Assembly: GCF_013911965.1 (NCBI RefSeq) | Contig: NZ_JACESE010000017.1 | Span: 1-64,000 of the forward strand | DNA length: 64,000 nt | Direction: 5' to 3' | Origin: Phenylobacterium sp. | GTDB taxonomy: Bacteria; Pseudomonadota; Alphaproteobacteria; Caulobacterales; Caulobacteraceae | Shown here: piece by piece, positions 1 through 7,657 of the stretch | Layout of the letters: every line of letters begins with the position of its first letter | How positions within the stretch are numbered: the first letter of the stretch is position 1 | Notes under the pieces: model-generated | What the model saw: only the letters and a program-made list of their open reading frames with translations | The model's database searches: none | Told to the model about the DNA's origin: nothing | Program-made: the position numbers and the translations under genes

Positions 1-133
1 CGGCGGCCGCCCTATGGTCAAGGCGCCCAGGTTTGGCCCCAGTCGCGCCATCACGGGGCCGTGAACGCTTCGGCCAATGGAGCGTTGCTGCAGATGGGGA
101 GGGATCTGCAATGGAAGCAGGAAGGTGATAGTC
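1..133. other. left edge, no gene assignable
   Basis: No complete gene is visible here. A short open frame on the + strand runs from the window edge to a TGA near position 62 and could be the C-terminal end of an upstream gene, but it is too short to recognise. The last part (119-125, AGGAAGG) is a ribosome binding site for the gene that follows. Confidence 0.3.
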
Positions 134-685
134 TTGACCAAACCGATGCTGAAATCGGCCGCCACGGCCAGCGTGATCGTCCTGGCCGGCCTCATGGCCA
201 CGGGCTGCGCCACCAAGGGCTATGTGAACGAACAGGTCGCCACCGTCGACTCGCGGGTGACCGAGGTCCAGGGCACCGCCGGCGAGGCTCTGGCCCGCGC
301 CAAGGCCGCCCACAAGCTGGCCGAGGGCAAGTTCCTCTACGAGGTGGTGCTCTCCGACGACTCGGTGAAGTTCCCCACCGACAAGGACCAGCTCTCGCCC
401 GAGGCCGAGGCCCGGCTCGCCGAGCTCGCCCAGCGGCTCGGGGCCGAGAACCGGAACGTCTATCTGGAGATCCAGGGCCACACCGACGCCACCGGCGAGG
501 AGGCCTATAACGAGGAGCTCGGCGAGGCCCGCGCCGAGGCGGTCCGCCGCTATCTCTCCAAGGCCGGCGTGGCGCTCAACCGCATGGCCACCATCTCCTA
601 TGGCGAGGCCGAGCCGGTCGCGCCCAACGACACGCCCGAGGGCCGCGCCCAGAACCGGCGTGTGGCCATCGTCGTCCTGAGCTGA
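134..685 (+). CDS. OmpA-family outer-membrane lipoprotein
   Basis: Predicted lipoprotein with a C-terminal OmpA-like peptidoglycan-binding domain, expected to tie the outer membrane to the cell wall. The N-terminus has a hydrophobic stretch ending in the lipobox-like MATGC, where the Cys would be lipidated. A short heptad-like segment (VATVDSRVTEVQGTAGEAL) follows, resembling the Lpp-type coiled coils of small OmpA lipoproteins. The OmpA domain (about residues 65-183) carries HTDATGEEAYNEELGEARAEAV, the usual peptidoglycan-contact region. I chose the TTG start at 134 because AGGAAGG lies 8 bases upstream; the ATG at 146 lacks a well-placed site and would shorten the protein by four residues. 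Length is about 183 aa, normal for the small OmpA/Pal type. A hairpin (699-730) separates it from the convergent gene. Confidence 0.85.
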   Translation: MTKPMLKSAATASVIVLAGLMATGCATKGYVNEQVATVDSRVTEVQGTAGEALARAKAAHKLAEGKFLYEVVLSDDSVKFPTDKDQLSPEAEARLAELAQRLGAENRNVYLEIQGHTDATGEEAYNEELGEARAEAVRRYLSKAGVALNRMATISYGEAEPVAPNDTPEGRAQNRRVAIVVLS

Positions 686-698
686 CGACCCCGGACGC

Positions 699-730
699 GG
701 AGGGCCGCGCGCGAACCGCCGCGGCCCTCC
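699..730. terminator. hairpin between convergent genes
   Basis: GGAGGGCCGCG (699-709) and CGCGGCCCTCC (720-730) form a perfect 11-bp stem with a 10-base loop, between the ends of two convergent genes. There is no clear T-run on either strand, so this is a plausible bidirectional terminator or mRNA 3' end stabiliser rather than a classical one. Confidence 0.5.
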
Positions 731-740
731 CGTTCGCCTG

Positions 741-980
741 TCACCGCCGGCCGCCGCCCACGAACTCCTCGGCGCACCGGATGAAGACGACGCCGTCGCC
801 GGAAATCCACTGGCCGCCCAGCCGGACGGGCCCGCGGTCGGGCGGACTCACGGCCAGGCCGTTGGCGCGGCGCGGCTCCAGCCCGAACTCCCGGCGCGGC
901 TGGTCGAAGACGAAGGCCGGATTCTCGCCCAGGCGCACATAGCCGGTGCGCGGCGCGCCATCGAGGCTGGTCTCGATCAT
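741..980 (-). CDS. small hypothetical protein (79 aa)
   Basis: An uncharacterised small protein. It has GC-biased third positions like its neighbours and ends in a plausible folded segment (VRLGGQWISGDGVVFIRCAEEFVGGG). No signal peptide, membrane segment or recognised motif is visible. The ATG at 980 is the only reasonable start: another ATG upstream is out of frame and runs into a stop. It lies convergent to the OmpA lipoprotein and divergent from the ACP gene. It is probably real because no better frame covers the interval, but no function can be assigned. Confidence 0.55.
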   Translation of the reverse strand: MIETSLDGAPRTGYVRLGENPAFVFDQPRREFGLEPRRANGLAVSPPDRGPVRLGGQWISGDGVVFIRCAEEFVGGGRR

Positions 981-1078
981 CTGGCCGCCGCCGGCTTGAC
1001 CCGCCAGCCCATATCGGCTTCCTGACCGGCGAGGTTCGACGCCGCGGCGTCGCGACTCAGGCTTTGGGGGAGAGCGTC

Positions 1079-1312
1079 GTGACCTTTGAAGAGCTGCGTG
1101 TGCTGATGGCCGACGTGTTCGAGTGTGACCCGGCGCAGATCACGCCCGACGCCACGCCCAACACCGTCGTGGCCTGGGACTCGCTCCGCCTCTTGGACCT
1201 GCTGCTGGCGATCGAGCAGGAGGCCAATGTCGAGATCTCGCCCGAGCGCATCGAGGAGATGATGAGCGTCCCGGCGATCCTGGCCATCGTCAACGAAGCG
1301 AAAGCCGCCTGA
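1079..1312 (+). CDS. acyl carrier protein
   Basis: A discrete acyl carrier protein of 77 aa. The phosphopantetheine attachment motif is DSL (in VAWDSLRLLDLL), so the Ser would carry the prosthetic arm; the flanking four-helix pattern is typical. GTG 1079 is chosen because a GGGGGAGAG site sits about 6 bases upstream; an in-frame TTG at 1064 overlaps that site. It heads a tight + strand set with a methyltransferase, an FkbH-like protein and an SGNH-like protein. In known systems (FK506/ansamitocin-type extender units) FkbH loads a glyceryl group onto a dedicated ACP, so this is probably that carrier and not the fatty-acid ACP; this is inference from context. Confidence 0.9.
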   Translation: MTFEELRVLMADVFECDPAQITPDATPNTVVAWDSLRLLDLLLAIEQEANVEISPERIEEMMSVPAILAIVNEAKAA

Positions 1313-1335
1313 GCGGTTGTGACGCGACGGGTGCG

Positions 1336-2265
1336 ATGAAAACGGTGGGCCGCGAACAACTCGACCGGGTGGTCCAGGGCGTCCTGAGACAATGGCCCGA
1401 ACACGCCAAGTTTCTGGAGCAGAGCCTGGCCGGCTATTCGGCCGATGAGCTCGCCCTGCTGGATGGGCTGGCCGGCCGCGTCCTGCGCCTGATGGGCGAC
1501 GAGGCGGGCGACTACTATGCCAGCTACCGTTGGATGTGCGGCGAGATCAACAAGGAGACCTACTTCTTCAAGAAGCACGGGCGCTACCGCCTCGCGACTT
1601 TCGAAGAGGCCGACCGGGAAGTCTATTCCAACGGTCCCTTCATGAAGAAGTATGTGGAGGGCATCCTCGCCTCTCAGGTGCTGTGGAAGAACCACAGCTC
1701 CGCCTTTCTCTATTTCCGGCAGGACTTCCTGCCGCGCCTGCCTGAGGGCTTCCGCTATCTCGAGGTGGGACCGGGCCACGGCCTCTTCCTGTCCATGGCG
1801 GCTGAGGATCCTCGCTGCGCCCGCGCCGTCGCCTGGGACGTCAGCGAGGAGAGCCTGCGCCAGACGCGTGCGGCCATCGCGGCCATGGGCGTCGAGGCGC
1901 GCGTCGAACTCGACCGTCAGGACATTCACGCGCCGACCCGCGCGCCCGAAACCGACGGGACCTTCGACGGCGTCGCGCTTTGCGAAGTGCTGGAGCATCT
2001 GGAAGAGCCGCGGGAGGCGCTGGCTTCCCTGGGCGCCTTCCTGGCGCCGGAGGGGCTGCTCTATGTCAACGTGCCGCTGAACAGCCCGGCCCCTGACCAC
2101 ATCTTCCTTCTGCGGGACGAGGGCGAGGTGCGCGACCTGTTCGACGCCGCCGGGCTGGAGATTGTCGACCTGAAGCTCGTCCCCATGACCGGCTACGACC
2201 TGGCGCGCGCCCAGGCCCAGAACCTCACCGTCTCCTGCTTCGTTCTCGCCCGGCGGGGCCGGTAG
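1336..2265 (+). CDS. class I SAM-dependent methyltransferase
   Basis: Rossmann-fold methyltransferase of 309 aa. Motif I is YLEVGPGHGLF near residue 140; an acidic residue in AWDVSEESLRQTRAA probably binds the SAM ribose; motif IV region is VALCEVLEHLEEP, and LYVNVPLNSP follows. The first 130 residues are mostly helical and have no clear parallel in small-molecule methyltransferases; they could recognise the carrier protein or its cargo. The gene lies 23 bases after the ACP gene and 19 bases before the FkbH-like gene, so it should be in the same transcript. Expected role (inference): methylating an ACP-bound or glycan-bound glyceryl-type group. The substrate cannot be read from sequence. Confidence 0.85.
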   Translation: MKTVGREQLDRVVQGVLRQWPEHAKFLEQSLAGYSADELALLDGLAGRVLRLMGDEAGDYYASYRWMCGEINKETYFFKKHGRYRLATFEEADREVYSNGPFMKKYVEGILASQVLWKNHSSAFLYFRQDFLPRLPEGFRYLEVGPGHGLFLSMAAEDPRCARAVAWDVSEESLRQTRAAIAAMGVEARVELDRQDIHAPTRAPETDGTFDGVALCEVLEHLEEPREALASLGAFLAPEGLLYVNVPLNSPAPDHIFLLRDEGEVRDLFDAAGLEIVDLKLVPMTGYDLARAQAQNLTVSCFVLARRGR

Positions 2266-2284
2266 GGCGCCAGGGCAGGACGCC

Positions 2285-4180
2285 ATGTCGGACATCGCCG
2301 CACATCCTGGCGAGACGGACCGCGACGCCATCGACCGGCTGCTGGACGCCGGCGACGCCTACGGCGCCCGTCTCGCGGCCCGCCGTTATTGGGCGTCCAG
2401 CCCCAACGCCTCGGCGGCCCGGTTCCTGAAGGCCCGCTACGGCCGCCTGTGGCCCGAGCCCGCGGCGGAGCCCTTCCGCCTGGCCGTCCTGCGCAGCTTC
2501 ACGCTCGAACCCGTCCTGCCCCTGCTTGAGGCCGAGGCCCTGCTGGCTGGACGCCGCCTGGAGACCTGGATCGGCGAGTTCAACGCCTATGGCCAGGAGA
2601 TCCTCGATCCCGCCAGCGGCCTCTACGCCCATCGACCCGACGCGGTGATCCTGGCGGTCCAGACCCGCGACATCGCGCCGAGCCTCTGGCGCGACTTCGA
2701 CATGATGGAGGAGGCGGAGGCCCGAGCTGCGGCCGACGAGGCTGCGCGGCTATTGATCGACCTGCTGGAGGCGCTGCGCGCCCGCACGCCGGCGACCCTT
2801 GTCGTCCATGGCCTGGAGAAGCCCCTTCACCCGTCCGAGGGACTGCTGGGCGTCCGGAAGACCTTGAGCCAGGACGAGGCGATCGAAACCGCAAACCACC
2901 TGGTCCGCCGCTGGTGCGCCGACCAGGCGGGCGTCGTCTTCCTGGACTACGACCGCCTGCAGGCGCGCCACGGCCGCGCGGCGTTCTTGAGCGAGACCAA
3001 GTGGGCGGCCGCCCGGCTGCCCCTCAGCGCTCCGGCGCTGGGTTGGCTGGCGGCGGCCTGGTGGCGTCATCTCGCCCCCGTCGCCCTGCCGCCGGCCAAG
3101 GTTCTGGTGCTGGACCTGGACAACACCCTCTGGGGCGGCGTCCTGGGCGAGGATGGACCTGACGGCGTGCGCCTGGGCGACGAGCCGCCCGGCGTCTTCT
3201 TCAAGGCCTTCCAGCGCGCGGTCCTCGAAGTGTCGCGCCGGGGCGTGCTTCTGGCCGTGGCCAGCAAGAACAATCCGGACGAGGCGCTGGCCATGATCGA
3301 CCAGCACCCGCACATGCTGATCCGCAGCCGGCACCTGGCGGCGGTGCAGATCGGCTGGAAGACCAAGGCCGAGGGCCTCATCGCCATGGCCGGCGAACTC
3401 AACCTCGGCCTCGACAGCTTCATCTTCGTCGACGACAGCCCCTTCGAATGCGAGGGCGTGGCGCGGGCGTTGCCGCAGGTGGAGGTGCTTGCCCTTCCTT
3501 CCGACCCCGCCGACTATGTGGCCGCGCTGAACGGCGTGTCCCGGCTCGAACGCCACGCGCTCACCGAAGAGGACGGGGCCCGCAGCCGCTACTATGCGGA
3601 CGACCGCCAGCGGCGCGATCTCCAGGCCCAAGCCACGTCGCTGGAGGCCTTTCTCGCCTCGCTCGCCATTGAGGTCGAGGCCGCGCCGGTGGACGCCGCC
3701 ACGCTGGCGCGCGCCGCCCAGCTGACCCAGAAGACGAACCAGCTCAACACCACCACCCGCCGCTATTCCGAGGCCGAGCTGGCCGCCCATCTGCAGCGTC
3801 CGGACGCGATCGCGCTCAGCCTTCGCGCGGCCGACCGGTTCGGCGACAACGGCATTGTGGGCCTCGCCGTCGCCACCCTGGCGGGCGCCGCCTGTGAGAT
3901 CGACGTGCTTCTGCTCAGCTGCCGCGTCATCGGTCGCCGGATCGAGACCGCCCTGTTGGCGGCGCTCGCCCAAGCCGCACGGGCCCGCGGCGCCGAGACG
4001 CTGCGGGGCTGGTACCGCCCCACCGCCCGCAACGCCCCCGCCCGCGACATCTTCCGCGACGCCGGTTTCGACTTGGCGGAGACTGCGCCCGAGGGCGACC
4101 TTTGGGGCTTCCCCCTCAAGCGCGCTATCCAAGTCCCCGAATGGATCGTTCTGCGCAACCTCGCGACGGCGGACTCATGA
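2285..4180 (+). CDS. FkbH-like HAD-superfamily protein
   Basis: A full-length FkbH-type protein (631 aa). Three parts are visible: an N-terminal SGNH-like/partner domain containing the family pattern FNAYGQEILDPASGLYAHRPDAV cut here as FNAYGQEILDP...PDAV; a HAD phosphatase domain with the nucleophile motif LDLDNTLWGG near residue 280, VASKNN, and FVDDSPFECEGV near 385; and a C-terminal GNAT-like domain (RFGDNGIVGLA near 520, GRRIETALL). In characterised members FkbH takes 1,3-bisphosphoglycerate, dephosphorylates it and places the glyceryl group on an ACP thiol. With an ACP gene two positions upstream this assignment is strong for the family, less certain for the exact acyl group. It overlaps the next gene by ATGA. 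Confidence 0.9.
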   Translation: MSDIAAHPGETDRDAIDRLLDAGDAYGARLAARRYWASSPNASAARFLKARYGRLWPEPAAEPFRLAVLRSFTLEPVLPLLEAEALLAGRRLETWIGEFNAYGQEILDPASGLYAHRPDAVILAVQTRDIAPSLWRDFDMMEEAEARAAADEAARLLIDLLEALRARTPATLVVHGLEKPLHPSEGLLGVRKTLSQDEAIETANHLVRRWCADQAGVVFLDYDRLQARHGRAAFLSETKWAAARLPLSAPALGWLAAAWWRHLAPVALPPAKVLVLDLDNTLWGGVLGEDGPDGVRLGDEPPGVFFKAFQRAVLEVSRRGVLLAVASKNNPDEALAMIDQHPHMLIRSRHLAAVQIGWKTKAEGLIAMAGELNLGLDSFIFVDDSPFECEGVARALPQVEVLALPSDPADYVAALNGVSRLERHALTEEDGARSRYYADDRQRRDLQAQATSLEAFLASLAIEVEAAPVDAATLARAAQLTQKTNQLNTTTRRYSEAELAAHLQRPDAIALSLRAADRFGDNGIVGLAVATLAGAACEIDVLLLSCRVIGRRIETALLAALAQAARARGAETLRGWYRPTARNAPARDIFRDAGFDLAETAPEGDLWGFPLKRAIQVPEWIVLRNLATADS

Positions 4181-5760
4181 CCCTGCTGTCTGCGGCCTCG
4201 CCCCTGGCGAGCTATCAGGCCGGACGGGCCGACGAGGCCCTAGTCCTGGCGGAGCAGGTCCTGGCGCAGGATCCATGGGCGGCCGAGGCGCATCTCTGCC
4301 GGGCGCTCATCGCCATACGCCGCGATTCCATTCCCGAGCTCGCCGAAGCCGCGCGCGCCTGCCTCGCCGCGCGGTCAGGCCTCTGGTTCCTGGAGCGCGT
4401 GCGCGCCGATTTCCAGCGCATGGGCGTGCCGGGTCTGCGACGCGAAATGGCCCTGCACCTCGGCTCGATCCTGCGCTCGGGCCTCGGTCCGCTCGGCCCC
4501 GTGCTCAAGGCCGAACAGCGTCGCGGCGATCCCGCCCAGATCAATGTGGTGGGCACGAGCTATGTGCGCAGCTTCGGCGGTAACGCGGCCTTCTTCCCGT
4601 TGTTCATCGGCATGGGCCCCAGCACCTTGCTTCTGACCGAGGAGACCAGCGCCGCGGTGCGGCGCAAGTTCCAGGAGAACCTGAAGCGGGTGGACCCGCG
4701 TCGGGACACCGTTCTCGTCCTGAACGGCGATGTCTATTACCACGCCACCAACCTGCTCGGCCTGCGCGACCCGGCCGACACGGCCCCCACCGCGGCGGAT
4801 CTGGCCCTCATGGAGACGGTCGCCGCCCGTCACCGCCCGATCCTGGAGGACGCCTGCAAGCTGATCGAGGGGCGGGCCATGCTGCTGTGCAGCACGCCGA
4901 CCTACAGCCCCTTGATGGACGCCCTTTCCGCACACCTCAATCCGCGGCTGCGCGAGGTCTGCGAGGCCGCCGGCGTGACGTTCCTCGACTGGTGGGACCA
5001 TCTGGCCGATCCGCAGACCCAGCATCTGCGCGCCGAATACAGCGCCAACGCCTATCCTCAGGATGTCCACTTCTCGCTCGCCACGACCGAGCTCTTCATG
5101 CGGCTGCTCAAGGCCGAGGGCGTGCTCCCGGAAGCGGCCGCGGCGGCGGCCGACTTCGAATGGACGCACGTCTTCGAATGCCAGATCGATCCCGGCGAAC
5201 GCACGCGAATCTGGTGCGAACCAGGGGTGTCGCCCAACAACGCCATCCACTCCCACAAGATCGCCGCATCTCACCTTGGCCAGCGTGTGAGCGACCTCGT
5301 CAGCTGTCTCGCGGCGCTCAGCCCCGGGCAGACCTTCGCGATGGTGAACGTCCGTGACGCCTTCCTGCCGGTCACGATCCCCGCCGCGCTTCATTCCGGC
5401 GTGTTGGCTCTGACCGACACGGCGGCGAACCTGCGGGTCGGGCAGTCGGTTCTGGACTTCTACGGCCGCACCGACGTGCGCCTTCAGGTCCTCGATGAAG
5501 ACAGCCTGGCCGCCGTGGATGGGCAGCGGTTCACCAACGTGGTTGTGGAAATACACCCCGACACCGCCGAGGCCGACGAAGCGCGCGCCAACGCCTTCCT
5601 GCGCCGGATCGGGGGCTGCGACTGCGTCGTCGTCGCCAGCCCCTTCGAGGCGCGCTTGTCCAATCTCGACCTGCAGGGCAAGACCCCCAACGTCTCCAAG
5701 AACGCCAATCGGCACCTGCCGGAGGTCTGGCGCGACTACGCGATAGTCGTCGCCCGCTGA
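4177..5760 (+). CDS. SGNH-like protein with MTase-like C-terminal domain
   Basis: A 527-aa protein that I recognise only in parts. Residues 1-60 are helical and TPR-like. Residues about 120-300 resemble an SGNH/GDSL hydrolase: VVGTSYVRSFGGNA as the nucleophile-Ser block, VLNGDVYYHATN as a third block, and YPQDVHFS as the terminal Asp/His block. Residues about 330-527 alternate short strands and helices (VLALTDTAANLRVG, NVVVEIHPDT, DCVVVASPFEA) like a degenerate Rossmann/methyltransferase fold without a clear SAM glycine loop. The start ATG at 4177 overlaps the FkbH stop (ATGA), so translation is probably coupled. Known SGNH proteins in polysaccharide loci transfer or remove acyl groups; transfer of the ACP-bound group to a glycan is a reasonable but unproven role. 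Confidence 0.65.
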   Translation: MTLLSAASPLASYQAGRADEALVLAEQVLAQDPWAAEAHLCRALIAIRRDSIPELAEAARACLAARSGLWFLERVRADFQRMGVPGLRREMALHLGSILRSGLGPLGPVLKAEQRRGDPAQINVVGTSYVRSFGGNAAFFPLFIGMGPSTLLLTEETSAAVRRKFQENLKRVDPRRDTVLVLNGDVYYHATNLLGLRDPADTAPTAADLALMETVAARHRPILEDACKLIEGRAMLLCSTPTYSPLMDALSAHLNPRLREVCEAAGVTFLDWWDHLADPQTQHLRAEYSANAYPQDVHFSLATTELFMRLLKAEGVLPEAAAAAADFEWTHVFECQIDPGERTRIWCEPGVSPNNAIHSHKIAASHLGQRVSDLVSCLAALSPGQTFAMVNVRDAFLPVTIPAALHSGVLALTDTAANLRVGQSVLDFYGRTDVRLQVLDEDSLAAVDGQRFTNVVVEIHPDTAEADEARANAFLRRIGGCDCVVVASPFEARLSNLDLQGKTPNVSKNANRHLPEVWRDYAIVVAR

Positions 5761-5772
5761 TCTCGCGCCGGC

Positions 5773-6330
5773 CTATTCGGCCGCGGATCTCGGCCCGTCG
5801 CACGTGTAGTAGCCGCGAAAGCCGGCGTTCAGGCCCTGGTCGAGGGTGAGCGTCAGGTCGGCCTGGCGGGTCTCTGCGGCTTCGGAGGGCGCGGTCGCCT
5901 CCACGGGCGCGACCTGCGCCGTCACGCCGCCGGCGCTTAGGGCGGCGCCGTCGATGAGGCTGGCGTAGCCGCCGGCCTCCTCGGCGGTGAGTTCGATCAG
6001 CCGGCCGTGGATCTTCATCACCCCGCGGGCGGTGACGCCCCCGGTGTTCGGGGCGCGGATGACCAGAACCGGGTCCGTCCCGCGGGTGAGCGAGAACCCG
6101 CAGCCGGGGCCGGGCGCCAGCACCTTGTCGATTTCGGCCTGGTTCAAGGCGGAAGGGTCGGTGGTGGCGATCTCGGCGCTTTCCACAGCCTGGTCGGCGG
6201 GAACCAGCGGCGCGCCGTCCTCGGCCTTGGAGAGGGCCGCGTCCGGCTCGCGCGCCGGAGCGGTGTTGCGGTCGCAGGCGCCCGCCAGCAGCGGCAGGGC
6301 CGCGGCGGCCAGGATCAGGGGCGTCCTCAC
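5773..6330 (-). CDS. hypothetical lipoprotein
   Basis: Last gene of a three-gene operon with a DUF305 protein and a cytochrome c. It begins with a hydrophobic signal and a lipobox-like LLAGAC, so it is probably an envelope lipoprotein of 185 aa. The mature part is Ala/Glu-rich and then has a compact region with Cys residues (GPGCGFSLTRGTDPV and GYYTCDG). No catalytic motif is recognised. The start is a GTG at 6330 overlapping the upstream stop as GTGA; a longer frame reading into the DUF305 gene is antisense-free but has no signal peptide, so I reject it. Function unknown. Confidence 0.7.
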   Translation of the reverse strand: MRTPLILAAAALPLLAGACDRNTAPAREPDAALSKAEDGAPLVPADQAVESAEIATTDPSALNQAEIDKVLAPGPGCGFSLTRGTDPVLVIRAPNTGGVTARGVMKIHGRLIELTAEEAGGYASLIDGAALSAGGVTAQVAPVEATAPSEAAETRQADLTLTLDQGLNAGFRGYYTCDGPRSAAE

Positions 6331-6785
6331 TGGCCTTCCTCCTTCTCCAGCTCGGCGATCAGGTACTTCATCTCGGCGATCTCGCGCCGCTGGGCGGCGA
6401 TGATCTCGTCGGCCAGCTTGCGCACCCGCGGATCGGTGATCTGGGCCCGCTCGCTGGTCATGATGGCGATGGAGTGGTGCGGGACCATGGCCCGCATGTA
6501 GCTGACCTGGCTCACCGTCGCCTGACTGCGCACCAGGAAGAGGGAGCCGGCGAAGACCACCGCCGCGCCGGCGAAGATGGCGATGTTGGCGGCCCGGTTC
6601 TTGTACATGCCCAGCATGAAGCCGAGCATGATGACGGCCATGGTCGCCCCCATCAGGATCGCCATATAGACGCGCGTCTCGCTGAAGAGCACGTGCTCGA
6701 GCCGGTAGGTGTTCAGGTACATCAGGCCGAACATCACCACGGTCGAGGTGGCGATCATGGCGAAGAAGCGCTTGTAGGACATCAT
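6327..6785 (-). CDS. DUF305 membrane protein
   Basis: A 152-aa protein with three predicted membrane helices (about residues 8-25, 38-58, 66-84) followed by a DUF305 domain. The domain shows the family signature MVPHHSIAIMTSERAQI, with paired His and Met residues that suggest metal handling, and ends in a charged helix (IAAQRREIAEMKYLIAEL). DUF305 proteins are often found with copper or cytochrome genes; here it sits between a membrane-anchored cytochrome c and a lipoprotein, with overlaps at both ends. Its biochemical role is not established. Two adjacent ATG codons (6785 and 6782) are possible starts. Confidence 0.88.
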   Translation of the reverse strand: MMSYKRFFAMIATSTVVMFGLMYLNTYRLEHVLFSETRVYMAILMGATMAVIMLGFMLGMYKNRAANIAIFAGAAVVFAGSLFLVRSQATVSQVSYMRAMVPHHSIAIMTSERAQITDPRVRKLADEIIAAQRREIAEMKYLIAELEKEEGQ

Positions 6786-7441
6786 CGGGCGCCCTCCTCG
6801 TCCGACGCCGTCGCCGAGGCGGCGGGCGGAGGCCGGGCGCCTTCGGTTCCGCCGTCATGGTGGCCGCCGCCGCCGGTCAGGGCTGCATATTCCTCCGGCG
6901 TCATGGCCGGCAGCTGCTTGACGAAGGCGGCGAGGTTCCAGAGCGCGGCGTCGTCATGCGTCGGGCCGAAGGCCGGCATGCCGCTCATCTTCACCCCGTG
7001 CTTGGCGATCCAGAAGACCTCCTCGGTCCGCCATTCCTCGGCCGCATGGGTCAGGTCCGGCGGCAGGGGCAGCATGCCGCGGGCCCACTCCGCCCGCCGC
7101 GCGCCCGGCGCGCCGTGGCAGTGGGCGCACATGGCCGCGAAGGCTCGGCCGCCGGCGGCCAGATCCGGATTTCCCGGCGGCTGGCCGACCTCGCCCGCGC
7201 GCCCTTCGACGCCGTTGCGCATGGCCGTGCTCAGGGCCCATCGCGTGACCGGCCTGTGGTCCTGGGTGGCGGCCGGGTTGAAGGTCCCGCCATAGACGGT
7301 GACCAGCCCCGCCACGATCAGCACGCCAAGCGTGGCGGCTGCGCCGATCGCGCCCGCCCACAGGGTCTCGCCGCGGATCGCCGGCGGCTTCGCCTTCCGC
7401 CCGCCCTCGCCGGAGGGCTTCTGCTCGTGCTCTTCAGCCAT
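6782..7441 (-). CDS. membrane-anchored c-type cytochrome
   Basis: A 219-aa protein with one N-terminal membrane helix (about residues 28-50, GAIGAAATLGVLIVAGLVTVYG) and a periplasmic cytochrome c domain. The haem motif is CAHCH; the distal Met is probably in KMSGMPAFGP. The C-terminus is His/Gly-rich (GGGGHHDGGTEG). ATG 7441 has AGGAGA about 8 bases upstream; a longer frame exists but lacks any such site. It is the first gene of the operon with the DUF305 protein and lipoprotein. Role (inference): electron transfer to or from a membrane complex not encoded in this window. Confidence 0.88.
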   Translation of the reverse strand: MAEEHEQKPSGEGGRKAKPPAIRGETLWAGAIGAAATLGVLIVAGLVTVYGGTFNPAATQDHRPVTRWALSTAMRNGVEGRAGEVGQPPGNPDLAAGGRAFAAMCAHCHGAPGARRAEWARGMLPLPPDLTHAAEEWRTEEVFWIAKHGVKMSGMPAFGPTHDDAALWNLAAFVKQLPAMTPEEYAALTGGGGHHDGGTEGARPPPAASATASDEEGAR

Positions 7442-7657
7442 CGTGGGTCTCCTGGCAAATACCCCCGACGGGTAGGCCAACGCACGAGCCGCCGATTCCG
7501 CTGCCTGGGGAGGAGCAGCCCCGTCGTGCAACCGCGCGACGTGTCGCGGCAGGGGGCGCTTGTGCGGCCGCCCGGCGCGCGTAAGCTTCACCGCAACGAC
7601 ACCGAGAGAACCGCGCCCGACCGGGCCTTCCGGCGAGGGGCGGTCGGGAGGCGAGAC

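Noticed and set aside
1057-2331. 424-codon open frame on the minus strand across the ACP and methyltransferase genes
   Set aside because: It is antisense to two genes with clear family motifs; GC-rich DNA gives such long shadow frames.
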